64,000 nt of DNA from Neotamlana sedimentorum (GTDB taxonomy: Bacteria; Bacteroidota; Bacteroidia; Flavobacteriales; Flavobacteriaceae), in NCBI RefSeq assembly GCF_000943565.1, contig NZ_JTDW01000008.1:62001-126000 (forward strand), written 5' to 3'. Shown here piece by piece: positions 47,056 through 55,557 of the stretch. Made by a program: the position numbers and the translations under genes. The notes below the pieces were generated by a model. It had not been told where the DNA came from. It did not search any database and saw nothing but the letters and a program-made list of their open reading frames with translations. The first letter of the stretch is position 1. Every line of letters begins with the position of its first letter.

Positions 47056-49356
47056 TTAATCTTCCCAAATTTCTGGCTTTGGAGCCTGCAGTTTTTGGCC
47101 TATAACTACATTTTCTTTTCGCGTTGACGGCGTCACTTTTAAACGTTTAATTTCTCCGTTAACTATTTCACCTTCAACTATAGTATTTTGTTTTGCATAT
47201 AACTTAAACTCAGCACTCCAATTTGAAGGAAATGCTGGTAAGAGTATAATTTTATCGTTTACATTTTGTAAAATCATGCGTTGTAAAGCTGTAGCCGCTA
47301 CGGATGAGTGTTGTACATCTGGAGTGCCATCGTGTGTAGACATAAAAAATCCTGGGTAACGTTGTTCTGGAACCGGACGGTGTAAGGCCCAAACCACTTC
47401 TTTCTGTACAGAATCGGTTAAACCAACCATGGCTGCCATAATGGCTTCTGGATGCCAACCACCACGAAGATATCCTGGTGCCCATTTTGGGTTTTTACCG
47501 CCAACATCATCAACTAAAGTTGTACGGTTTTTGTAAGTATCTTGTGCCATTTTTAAATCAGGCAAACCAACACCGTACAAATGGTATGGGAATACTGAAT
47601 ATAATTCGGCAACTTCTACATTGGCTTTATTAGATTTTATAACTTCGGCATTCGCTAAAATTTTTATACCATTTCTGTCTCTAGTAGGAATTTCTGGCAC
47701 TCTAGCTAATAGTGCTTTCCAATAGGTTCTATCTGCTTCTGTTGTTAAGTGAGAAGGCAATTTTAATAACCTACCTAAAACCGAACGTAATCCTGCTATA
47801 AAAGGCATTGGGTTATCTGCTTTTCTAAACGATTCTAAAACATGAACATCTGGGAAATATAATTTGCCATCTTTATGTGGCCAGTGCTTATCGAAAAACG
47901 TTACAATTTCTGATGCAAACGGAATAAATTTTTCTTTAGCAAAAGTTTCATCTAAAGTATAATCATAACGTTCTGATAAATACCAAGCTACTTCTAATCC
48001 TGCATTCCAATGGGTTCTGTGCCATTTAGATTGTTGCTGTCCTGGTTCTAAACCTTCACGATTTACACCGTAAACACCTGGAGCAACAACACCCCAAAGT
48101 GTAGTAGACTCGCGAATTACAGTACCTTCGTGACCAAAAACCGTATTGCTATGTTCTTTCATGGCATTAAAACCACGCATGTATAAATCGATAAATGTGT
48201 TGGCGTATTTAAACTGTCCAGCAGCATTCATGGAATAAAACGGTAAGCGCACATTTTGATGCAACATTAAATTACCCCAAGAACGATGGTCTTTATCTTT
48301 AAAGTGCTTTATACCGGTATGATTGCGTTGTAAAACTTCGTTTAAATCTGGGGCAAACATAGAGCCATTCCAGATTATTGGAAACTCGCCTTCGCCTGCC
48401 ATAGCATTTAAATACATGGTATACGCATACCCTGCACTAGTTTGTTTGGCTTCTTTAAAACCAGTTAAATGAATATAACTACTCGCCCAAAAGTTTTGCC
48501 ACCAAGTAACATGATTTTTCCAATTGGATTTAGTGTTTATTTTTTCTGAAGCTTCAGCATTCAAATTTGACAACCATTTTTCGGCCGATGCTGTACGCTC
48601 GTTAAGTGTATAAATTTTTAAATGATTGCACTTTCGTGATTTTGATACCAATGTAGTATCTGAAGTATTAATCATTTTATCGCCCACAATTTTAGCTCCA
48701 AAAGTTCTATTTTCTAAAACGTTATCTAAATTTTTAGGTTTTGGAATTTCAAGTGCTTTAATAGTCCAATCGAAGACTTTTGTTGTGCTATTTCTATGAT
48801 ACCATGAAATGGCATTTTTATTACCGCTTACAATAACATCTGGAGATTCGGTAACACCTTCCGGAATACCTTTTAAATTGGTTTCGTTTATAACCTTTGC
48901 TTCTTTTCGCCAGTTGTGCAGTGTTACATTGAGTTTAAATTTTGATTGTGAATTATTCTCTACATGAATAATATTGTTATGCTTATCGATCCAGATTTTG
49001 GATTTAAACCCGTTATCTCCTTCTAAATAAATAGCACTTTCACTTAAAACAAGCTCTTGTTTAAATGTATTTTCAAACGGATTTGGAGAAACCTCTACTT
49101 CAACATCTCCTAATTTTAAAAGTCTGTGCGCTTCAGACCAAGCATCAATATGTCTTACAGAAATCCAAAGGTGTCCGTTTTCTAAAACAGATACTAAAGC
49201 TCCTGTTGTGCCATTACCAAGTGGCATAGCATCAGAAGCTATTTTACTTTTTTCTGTCCATGAAACATTATACGCATCAACGGCTATATTTTGGCTGTAA
49301 AGCTTAACACTAATTAAACAAAAGCAAATGTATATGATTGATAATTTAAGTTTCAT
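47056..49356 (-). CDS. DUF5703/GH95-like six-hairpin protein
   Basis: A 766-residue secreted protein (signal peptide ending near 'KLYSQ', residue 22). The N-terminal domain matches DUF5703: 'A-M-P-L-G-N-G-T-T-G-A-L-V', then 'H-I-D-A-W-S-E' and 'L-L-K-L-G-D-V-E-V'. Overall layout (beta super-sandwich then helical barrel) parallels GH95, but the GH95 N-x-N and I-D-G-N-F-G residues are not visible, so the catalytic chemistry may differ. No DUF5703 activity that I can cite is established. Its position between two sulfatase genes (21 and 35 bp) suggests it processes the same glycan. Confidence 0.75.
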   Translation of the reverse strand: MKLKLSIIYICFCLISVKLYSQNIAVDAYNVSWTEKSKIASDAMPLGNGTTGALVSVLENGHLWISVRHIDAWSEAHRLLKLGDVEVEVSPNPFENTFKQELVLSESAIYLEGDNGFKSKIWIDKHNNIIHVENNSQSKFKLNVTLHNWRKEAKVINETNLKGIPEGVTESPDVIVSGNKNAISWYHRNSTTKVFDWTIKALEIPKPKNLDNVLENRTFGAKIVGDKMINTSDTTLVSKSRKCNHLKIYTLNERTASAEKWLSNLNAEASEKINTKSNWKNHVTWWQNFWASSYIHLTGFKEAKQTSAGYAYTMYLNAMAGEGEFPIIWNGSMFAPDLNEVLQRNHTGIKHFKDKDHRSWGNLMLHQNVRLPFYSMNAAGQFKYANTFIDLYMRGFNAMKEHSNTVFGHEGTVIRESTTLWGVVAPGVYGVNREGLEPGQQQSKWHRTHWNAGLEVAWYLSERYDYTLDETFAKEKFIPFASEIVTFFDKHWPHKDGKLYFPDVHVLESFRKADNPMPFIAGLRSVLGRLLKLPSHLTTEADRTYWKALLARVPEIPTRDRNGIKILANAEVIKSNKANVEVAELYSVFPYHLYGVGLPDLKMAQDTYKNRTTLVDDVGGKNPKWAPGYLRGGWHPEAIMAAMVGLTDSVQKEVVWALHRPVPEQRYPGFFMSTHDGTPDVQHSSVAATALQRMILQNVNDKIILLPAFPSNWSAEFKLYAKQNTIVEGEIVNGEIKRLKVTPSTRKENVVIGQKLQAPKPEIWED

Positions 49357-49377
49357 TGGTAAATTTTTATTCTTTTT

Positions 49378-51009
49378 TTAGTGCTTCTTTTTAATGTTTT
49401 TCTTGTTTAAATATCTATTTAAATTTTCTTCATTTAAAGCATCACTGTCGCCGTATTTTTGTCTCATTCGCTCCAATTGTTCGTGCATATCTTTTTGTAC
49501 CGATGCATATTCTGGATTATCGTAAAGGTTATGCATTTCCTGTGGGTCTTTTTCTAAATCGTATAATTCCCATATATTAACATCGTAGTAGAAATGAATT
49601 AATTTATAGCGATCGGTTCTTACTCCATAATGGCGTTTTACTTTATGCTCGGCAGGAAATTCGTAGAATGTGTAATATAAAGCGTCGCGTAACTCGGTAA
49701 CTTCCCCGTTAACTAAACCTCTTAACGATTCACCTTGAATAGATTCATCAATAGCAATACCAGCATAATCTAAAAATGTAGGTGCAAAATCAATGTTTTG
49801 AACTAATTCATCAATTACAGTTCCTGGTTTAATTTCTTTTGGATATTTCATTAAAATAGGTGTTCTAAACGACTCTTCGTACATAAAGCGCTTATCGAAC
49901 CAACCGTGTTCTCCTAAGTAAAATCCTTGATCTGAAGTATAAACTACAATGGTATTTTCTTCTAATCCGTTTTCTTTTAAATAATCTAAAACCTGACCTA
50001 CACCATCGTCTACAGATTGAATAACTCTTAAATAATCGTGCATGTATCGATTAAATTTCCAAACGGCAAGCTCTTTTCCTTCTAAGTTTTGAGATTTAAA
50101 ATCTGCTATAATTGGGTCGTAATAGGCATCCCACGCCGCTTTTTGTTCATCGGTCATTCTATCGTACTTCTTTTGGAACATGCCACGGTATTTCGTTTTA
50201 ATATCTCCGTTTTTATCTAACATTTTTAAATCGTAAACCAAATCCATGTCTTTAAAAATGCTCATTTCTTGTGAAGCTGCTGCAGGTCTATCTTCGTAAT
50301 CATCAAAGAAATTAGCAGGCGGCACGAAGTTTACAGAATCTAAAAGTGTAAAATATTTTTCCTCTGGCATCCACGTTCTGTGTGGTGCCTTTTGGTGGTA
50401 CATTAAAAGAAAAGGTTTATCTTTTTCGCGTTTATTTTGTAACCAATCTAAAGCAATATCGGTTGTAACATGAGTAATGTAACCTGGATATGTTTTTTTA
50501 ACACCATTCTCGATAAAATCTGGAGAATAATACTGTCCTTGCCCCGGAAGTACATTTGAGTAATCGAACCCTTGAGGCAAACCATCTAAATGGATTTTAC
50601 CAACTAAAGCTGTTTGGTAGCCATTTTTTTGTAACGATTTTGCAAAGTTATCTTGATCCCAGTTAAACGGTTGTAAATTATCAACTTTACCATTTTTAAA
50701 ACTATGTTTACCTGTAAGAATGGCTGCTCTACTTGGCGCACATATAGAATTATTTACAAAACCTTTATTAAAAATAGCACCTTCGTTTGCAATTCTGTCA
50801 ATATTAGGTGTGTTGTTTAAACCATGACCATAAGCACTAATAGCTTGATACGCATGGTCGTCGCTCATTATAAAAACAATGTTTGGTTGTTTTGCGACTT
50901 CTGTTTCAACTGTTTTACTGGCTTTGTCGTTTTTACAGCCAACAAAAGCAAGTAGACAAAAACCGAGTAAATATGCTGGTATATTATGTTTTAAAGTAAA
51001 TTTTGACAT
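49378..51009 (-). CDS. S1 family sulfatase lipoprotein (paralogue of the 39653-41230 gene)
   Basis: A 543-residue sulfatase. I chose the Met at 51009 because it leaves an 8-bp gap after the symporter stop and gives a normal lipoprotein signal (Cys25 in AFVGCKND). The longer frame to 51048 would overlap the symporter by 31 bp. The formylglycine site is C90-A-P-S-R94. D50-D51-H52 and D-Q-G in 'YTSDQGFYLGEHGWFDK' match the sulfatase at 39653-41230. A GlcNAc-6-sulfatase-like role is plausible but unproven. It is the first enzyme gene after the symporter. Confidence 0.92.
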   Translation of the reverse strand: MSKFTLKHNIPAYLLGFCLLAFVGCKNDKASKTVETEVAKQPNIVFIMSDDHAYQAISAYGHGLNNTPNIDRIANEGAIFNKGFVNNSICAPSRAAILTGKHSFKNGKVDNLQPFNWDQDNFAKSLQKNGYQTALVGKIHLDGLPQGFDYSNVLPGQGQYYSPDFIENGVKKTYPGYITHVTTDIALDWLQNKREKDKPFLLMYHQKAPHRTWMPEEKYFTLLDSVNFVPPANFFDDYEDRPAAASQEMSIFKDMDLVYDLKMLDKNGDIKTKYRGMFQKKYDRMTDEQKAAWDAYYDPIIADFKSQNLEGKELAVWKFNRYMHDYLRVIQSVDDGVGQVLDYLKENGLEENTIVVYTSDQGFYLGEHGWFDKRFMYEESFRTPILMKYPKEIKPGTVIDELVQNIDFAPTFLDYAGIAIDESIQGESLRGLVNGEVTELRDALYYTFYEFPAEHKVKRHYGVRTDRYKLIHFYYDVNIWELYDLEKDPQEMHNLYDNPEYASVQKDMHEQLERMRQKYGDSDALNEENLNRYLNKKNIKKKH

Positions 51010-51017
51010 ATCAAATT

Positions 51018-52832
51018 TTATAAAATAGTTGTTCTTATTTTTTTCCAAACATTTTTAAGCAAAAATGCTGCAATTATAGCCACAATGGTTAACACAATTG
51101 CATAGCTGTAATCGCCATAAATCCAATAGCCTGTTGCGAACATACACGAGTAAATAAGCACACAACCTATTAACATTGCCGAAATTCCAGAAGGCACGCT
51201 CCAAGTTTCGTTCGTGTCCACAATTTCTACGCCATCTTTATTGGCTTCTTCAATAACTTTTGTCCATCCTGGTCCGCCAGGTTGTATTTTTTTGTAAAAA
51301 CCTTGTAAAACAGCTTTACTTTCTGGTTGCGTTAAGTAAGTCGCAGCTAACCAAATAGCAGTTGTAACAATAACTACAAATGGGTATTCTAGATAACTTT
51401 CAAACACACTATCTTCTGCTTTAAATAAAATATCGCCAACAGGTGTTAATTTTAAAAGAATAGAAATAATACCAGATGCAAACATGGCCGTAATTTCGCT
51501 CCACGCATTTATTCGCCACCAGAACCAACGTAGAATAAAAATTAATCCGGTACCTGCACCAAACACTAATAACAATTCGAATAATTGCAGCGCATTTTGT
51601 AGTAATAATGCCAGTAAAGCACTAACAACCATTAACACTACTGTTGATAAACGCCCCACTGCAACTAATTTTTTTTCTGAAGCATTAGGATTAATTTGTT
51701 GTTTATAAAAATCGTAAACCACATATGATGATCCCCAATTTAATTGTGTAGAAATGGTACTCATATAAGCCGCAATTAATGAAGCTAAAACCAAACCTAA
51801 TAAACCACTAGGTAATTTAGTTAACATGGCAGAATATGCTAAATCGTGACCTAACTTGTCGTCTGCAATATTTGGGAACGCCGCTTGAATGCTCTCTAAA
51901 TCTGGAAATACAACCAAAGACGCCAAGGCTACTAAAATCCATGGCCAAGGACGTAAGGCATAATGCATGATATTAAAAAAGAAGGTTGCACCAATGGCAT
52001 GGTTTTCGTCTTTTGCAGCTAACATACGTTGCGCAATGTAACCACCACCACCTGGTTCGGCTCCAGGATACCAAGAACTCCACCATTGTACAGCTAACGG
52101 AATTATAAAAAGTGTAATTAAAGCATCTTTATTTGTAAAATCTGGAAGAATAGACAACTTATCAACCACATTTTCGTTCGTCATAACAGCTTCTATACCT
52201 CCAACTTCTGGTAAATTAACCAAATAATAAGCAGCTCCAATAGCGCCACCCATAGCAACGAAGAACAAAATAAAATCGGTGTAAACCACACCTTTAAAAC
52301 CACCTAAGGCACTAAAAGCAACTGTAATTAAACCTGCGCTTACAACAGTTTGCCAAGGTTCTAACCCCAACATAATACCTCCAATTTTAATTGCAGCAAG
52401 CGTAACCGCAGACATGGTAATTACATTGAATATTACACCTAAGTAAATGGCTCTAAACTTTCTTAAAAAAGTAGCAGGCTTCCCGCCGTATCGAAATTCA
52501 TAAAATTCAATATCTGTATTCACATTCGATTTTCGCCATAATTTAGCATAAACAAAAACCGTTAATAATCCTGTAATTAAAAAGGCCCACCAAACCCAGT
52601 TTCCAGAAACGCCATTGGTTCTAACAATATCGGTTACTAAATTAGGTGTATCGGTTGAAAATGTTGTAGCAACCATGGAAACTCCAAGTAACCACCAAGG
52701 CATTGTTTTACCCGACAAGAAAAATTCCGAAGAACTTTTACCAGATTTTTTTGAAAGATAAACACCTATAGATAAGGTGATTGTAAAAAATAAAATAATG
52801 AGCGTGTAATCTAATGCGCTTAAAGAAACCAT
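51018..52832 (-). CDS. SSS-family sodium:solute symporter (copy 1)
   Basis: A 604-residue inner-membrane carrier of the sodium:solute symporter family (SLC5-like, LeuT fold), with about 13-15 hydrophobic segments. The 'F-F-L-S-G-K-T-M-P-W-W' segment after the first helix and 'A-A-Y-M-S-T-I-S-T-Q-L-N-W' in the middle are typical of the sugar-transporting branch. The region 'E-F-Y-E-F-R-Y-G-G-K-P-A' follows the third helix. It is the first gene after the 480-bp break and so probably heads unit B, importing the monosaccharides its enzymes release. The sugar cannot be named from sequence. Confidence 0.92.
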   Translation of the reverse strand: MVSLSALDYTLIILFFTITLSIGVYLSKKSGKSSSEFFLSGKTMPWWLLGVSMVATTFSTDTPNLVTDIVRTNGVSGNWVWWAFLITGLLTVFVYAKLWRKSNVNTDIEFYEFRYGGKPATFLRKFRAIYLGVIFNVITMSAVTLAAIKIGGIMLGLEPWQTVVSAGLITVAFSALGGFKGVVYTDFILFFVAMGGAIGAAYYLVNLPEVGGIEAVMTNENVVDKLSILPDFTNKDALITLFIIPLAVQWWSSWYPGAEPGGGGYIAQRMLAAKDENHAIGATFFFNIMHYALRPWPWILVALASLVVFPDLESIQAAFPNIADDKLGHDLAYSAMLTKLPSGLLGLVLASLIAAYMSTISTQLNWGSSYVVYDFYKQQINPNASEKKLVAVGRLSTVVLMVVSALLALLLQNALQLFELLLVFGAGTGLIFILRWFWWRINAWSEITAMFASGIISILLKLTPVGDILFKAEDSVFESYLEYPFVVIVTTAIWLAATYLTQPESKAVLQGFYKKIQPGGPGWTKVIEEANKDGVEIVDTNETWSVPSGISAMLIGCVLIYSCMFATGYWIYGDYSYAIVLTIVAIIAAFLLKNVWKKIRTTIL

Positions 52833-53312
52833 ATAAAAACAGATTGAAATTAGTAATATTTAAGATACTAATTAGTAGTTAAATAAAAGAGAGAAATTTT
52901 ATATTCTCTCTTTTTTAAACTAAAATAAAAACTATATAAATTAAACTAAAAATTAATTTTCAAACGAAATATAAAGAACTATAACATTTCACTTAGCATT
53001 TGTTCGACCAACAACAATTCTGAAAAGGTGTTGGATAAAAAATGTTAATATTTGTAAAAAACAGAGTTAATTTTAAGCTTATAACTATATATATTTTATC
53101 AATTAAATTAATATCCTCTATAAAATTAACACATCTATTGGTAATACGAACATTATCTCGAACTATCGATTAAATATTTCATAAATCGCACAATAATAGC
53201 GGAAGCTAATCAACTGTAAAACAGCAAAAACAAGATGAATATTTTGTTATTACAGCTGTACAGAACTACCAAAAGGGCTTTTGCTGCAAGAAAAGTTTAA
53301 AAAAGAAAAGTT
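52833..53312 (-). promoter_or_regulatory. 480-bp intergenic region, likely control region of unit B
   Basis: The only long gap in the 59-kb run. No ORF of note. It holds a palindrome TACAGCTGTA (53251-53260), a dyad CAAAAG-GG-CTTTTG (53270-53283) and an 11-bp perfect hairpin (52885-52914). The best minus-strand -7 candidate is TTCGTTTG (52968-52961), one mismatch from consensus. A promoter for the symporter gene is expected here, but I cannot place it firmly. Confidence 0.5.
52885..52916 (-). terminator. Perfect hairpin ahead of the symporter gene (terminator or attenuator)
   Basis: AAAAGAGAGAA (52885-52895) and TTCTCTCTTTT (52904-52914) are perfect inverted repeats around an 8-nt loop, with T-rich flanks on both strands. 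It could end transcripts arriving from unit A or act within the leader of unit B, since it lies 53 bp before the start codon. Confidence 0.45.
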
Positions 53313-55544
53313 TTATTTCAGGTTAATTGTTAGATGTCCGCCTTCAACCAAATTGGAGTGATTTACAAAGTATCCTGAATGAGACTTTCCATTTAACTGA
53401 ATAGTATTGATTTTACCACTAGAATCTCCAGTTTTTTCTATTACAAGTTGTTTTCCTTTGTAGTAAGCATCATCTAATTCAATGGTAATTTTATCGAACA
53501 TTGGTGCTGTAATCGTATAAAATGGTTCGCCAGGTGAAATTGGATAAATTCCCATCATGCTATAAATTACCCAAGCAGACATGGTTCCGGTATCATCATT
53601 CCCAGGTAAACCATCCGGAGTATTCTTAAAATATTGATTTACCAATTGCTTAACTAATTTTTGACTACGCCATTCTTCATCTTTAACATAATTAAATAAA
53701 AACGGGTAACCTATATCTGGCTCGTTAGCCATATCGAATTGATTAGAATCGAATACTTTTTCTAATTGATTTACAAATTGCTTTTTACCACCCATAAGCT
53801 TTATCAACCCTTTGGTATCGTGAGAAACCATAAATGAGTATTGCCACGAATTCCCCTCGATAAAACCAATATTTTCGGCAAAATTTGCACCTGCCAACGG
53901 ATCGAAAGGCTCGTACCAAGAACCATCTGGGTTTTTAGGGTGTAATAATTTTAAATTTTTATCATATAAATTTCTATATGAAAAAGCTTGCTTATAAAAG
54001 CGTTTGTAATCGTCTTTTTTCCCTAATGCTTTTGCTAAAAGCGAAATGGAATAATCTGTAATATTGTACTCTTGTGTTGTAGATACCGAACCTCGATTTT
54101 GTGTTGTTAAAAATCCGTTAGACCAATATTCTTTTACTCCTGGACGTAATGGATTATCTTCTAACTGTGTCGCACTTTTGCGCATGGCTTCATAGGCCTT
54201 TTCAACACCGAAATCTGTAATTCCTTTTAAATACGTATCGGTTAAAATAATTCCCGCAGGATCACCAACCATAGTTGTGGTTTCGGTAGCATTTAATTCC
54301 CACTTTGGCAACCAGCCGCTTTCATCGTAAATATTAAGCATGCTTTTTACCATGTTAGATTGCTGCTTCGGGTACACTAAAGACATCAACTGATGTAAAT
54401 TTCTGTAGGTATCCCAAAACGAAAACACAGTAAATCGAGTTCCTTCGGTTTTTAAAGTTTCCCGTGTGGCCATACTTGGATATTCCCCATTATAATCGTT
54501 TAAAGTATTTGGGTGAATAAGTGTATGATAGAGCGCCGTGTAAAACACCGTTTTATCATCTTCGCTACCACCTTCAACTTTAATTTTCGATAATAAGTTA
54601 TTCCATTGTGAAGACGTATTTTTATAAACCGTTTCGAAGGTTTGGTTTTCGGTTTCCTTTTCAAGGTTTTCCCTTGCATTTTCAATACTCACATATGAAA
54701 CGCCTACTTTAACCTCAACCTGAGTAGGTTCAGAAAAATTATATTTAAAATAACTACCAATGCTATCGCCAACAACCTCTTTTTTGTAGCCCTTCATTAT
54801 TCTGGTTTTACCATTGTAGGTCATCCATTCAGCTTCAACACCTTTATAGATTCTTGGTTTTCGCCAAACACCAAACTCATCGGCAGGCTTACTAAATTTC
54901 GCCACGAAATAAACTGGGTAATTTTCTTCGGGTTTGTAATAGCAAAACGAACCTACCGTTCGCATACCTTCAATTTCTGTTGGTGATACAACTTTTATTG
55001 AAGCACCTTGCTCGTTAGTTAAACCTAAACCCAAATTAAGTAAAATATTAGCTTCGCCTTTTGGGAAACTATATCTTGAAATACCAACTCTTGTAGATGC
55101 TGTGGTTTCAACCTTAATATTGTACTTATTTAAAACCGTACTATAATAACCCGCTTTTGCAACTTCATTTTTATAAATACTTCCATATTTTAAATGATTT
55201 GTTTCAAGCGCTCCAGTTGTTGGCATGAGTAGAATAACGCCTAAATCTGGACAACCAACTCCACTTAAATTTACATGCGAAAACCCTGTTAAAAAGGTGT
55301 TTTCGTGTACATAAGGATTAGACAACCAACGGCTGTCTTTTTCTAATTTATTTTGTTTTCCAGAAACATTAAAAGGAGATACACTGGCCATACCACGAGG
55401 CGCAATGGCTCCCGGATTTGTAGCTCCAAAATTTGATGTTCCAATAAATGGGTTCACATACGTAGTGCACTCTTGTGACACTACGCGCGAACCACAAAAC
55501 ATAAAATAAACTAAAAATAAAACTGTTAAAAACTTAAATCTCAT
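53313..55544 (-). CDS. GH92 alpha-mannosidase (copy 3)
   Basis: A 743-residue GH92 enzyme with an N-terminal export signal (cleavage near 'VVSQE' or lipidation at Cys17). The opening 'Y-V-N-P-F-I-G-T', F-I-E-G-N-S-W-Q-Y with the likely acid Glu, and G-N-D-D ending at Asp651 are present. Where copies 1 and 2 read H-x-N-E-P-x-H-H this copy reads A-N-E-P-D-I-G-Y-P, suggesting a different subsite and linkage. It is the last gene of unit A, 13 bp after GH20 copy 3, and fits trimming of high-mannose branches before the asparaginase acts. Confidence 0.93.
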   Translation of the reverse strand: MRFKFLTVLFLVYFMFCGSRVVSQECTTYVNPFIGTSNFGATNPGAIAPRGMASVSPFNVSGKQNKLEKDSRWLSNPYVHENTFLTGFSHVNLSGVGCPDLGVILLMPTTGALETNHLKYGSIYKNEVAKAGYYSTVLNKYNIKVETTASTRVGISRYSFPKGEANILLNLGLGLTNEQGASIKVVSPTEIEGMRTVGSFCYYKPEENYPVYFVAKFSKPADEFGVWRKPRIYKGVEAEWMTYNGKTRIMKGYKKEVVGDSIGSYFKYNFSEPTQVEVKVGVSYVSIENARENLEKETENQTFETVYKNTSSQWNNLLSKIKVEGGSEDDKTVFYTALYHTLIHPNTLNDYNGEYPSMATRETLKTEGTRFTVFSFWDTYRNLHQLMSLVYPKQQSNMVKSMLNIYDESGWLPKWELNATETTTMVGDPAGIILTDTYLKGITDFGVEKAYEAMRKSATQLEDNPLRPGVKEYWSNGFLTTQNRGSVSTTQEYNITDYSISLLAKALGKKDDYKRFYKQAFSYRNLYDKNLKLLHPKNPDGSWYEPFDPLAGANFAENIGFIEGNSWQYSFMVSHDTKGLIKLMGGKKQFVNQLEKVFDSNQFDMANEPDIGYPFLFNYVKDEEWRSQKLVKQLVNQYFKNTPDGLPGNDDTGTMSAWVIYSMMGIYPISPGEPFYTITAPMFDKITIELDDAYYKGKQLVIEKTGDSSGKINTIQLNGKSHSGYFVNHSNLVEGGHLTINLK

Positions 55545-55557
55545 TAAAAACTAATAA

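Noticed and set aside
47252-47485. 77-codon minus-strand frame inside the DUF5703 gene
   Set aside because: It lies in an alternative frame of a recognisable family member and has no start context or homology cues.
51010-51048. Upstream start for the sulfatase after the symporter
   Set aside because: It would overlap the symporter by 31 bp and disrupt a normal lipoprotein signal; the Met at 51009 is better.
52833-53312. Hidden gene in the 480-bp gap
   Set aside because: No open frame of useful length on either strand, and composition is that of intergenic DNA.
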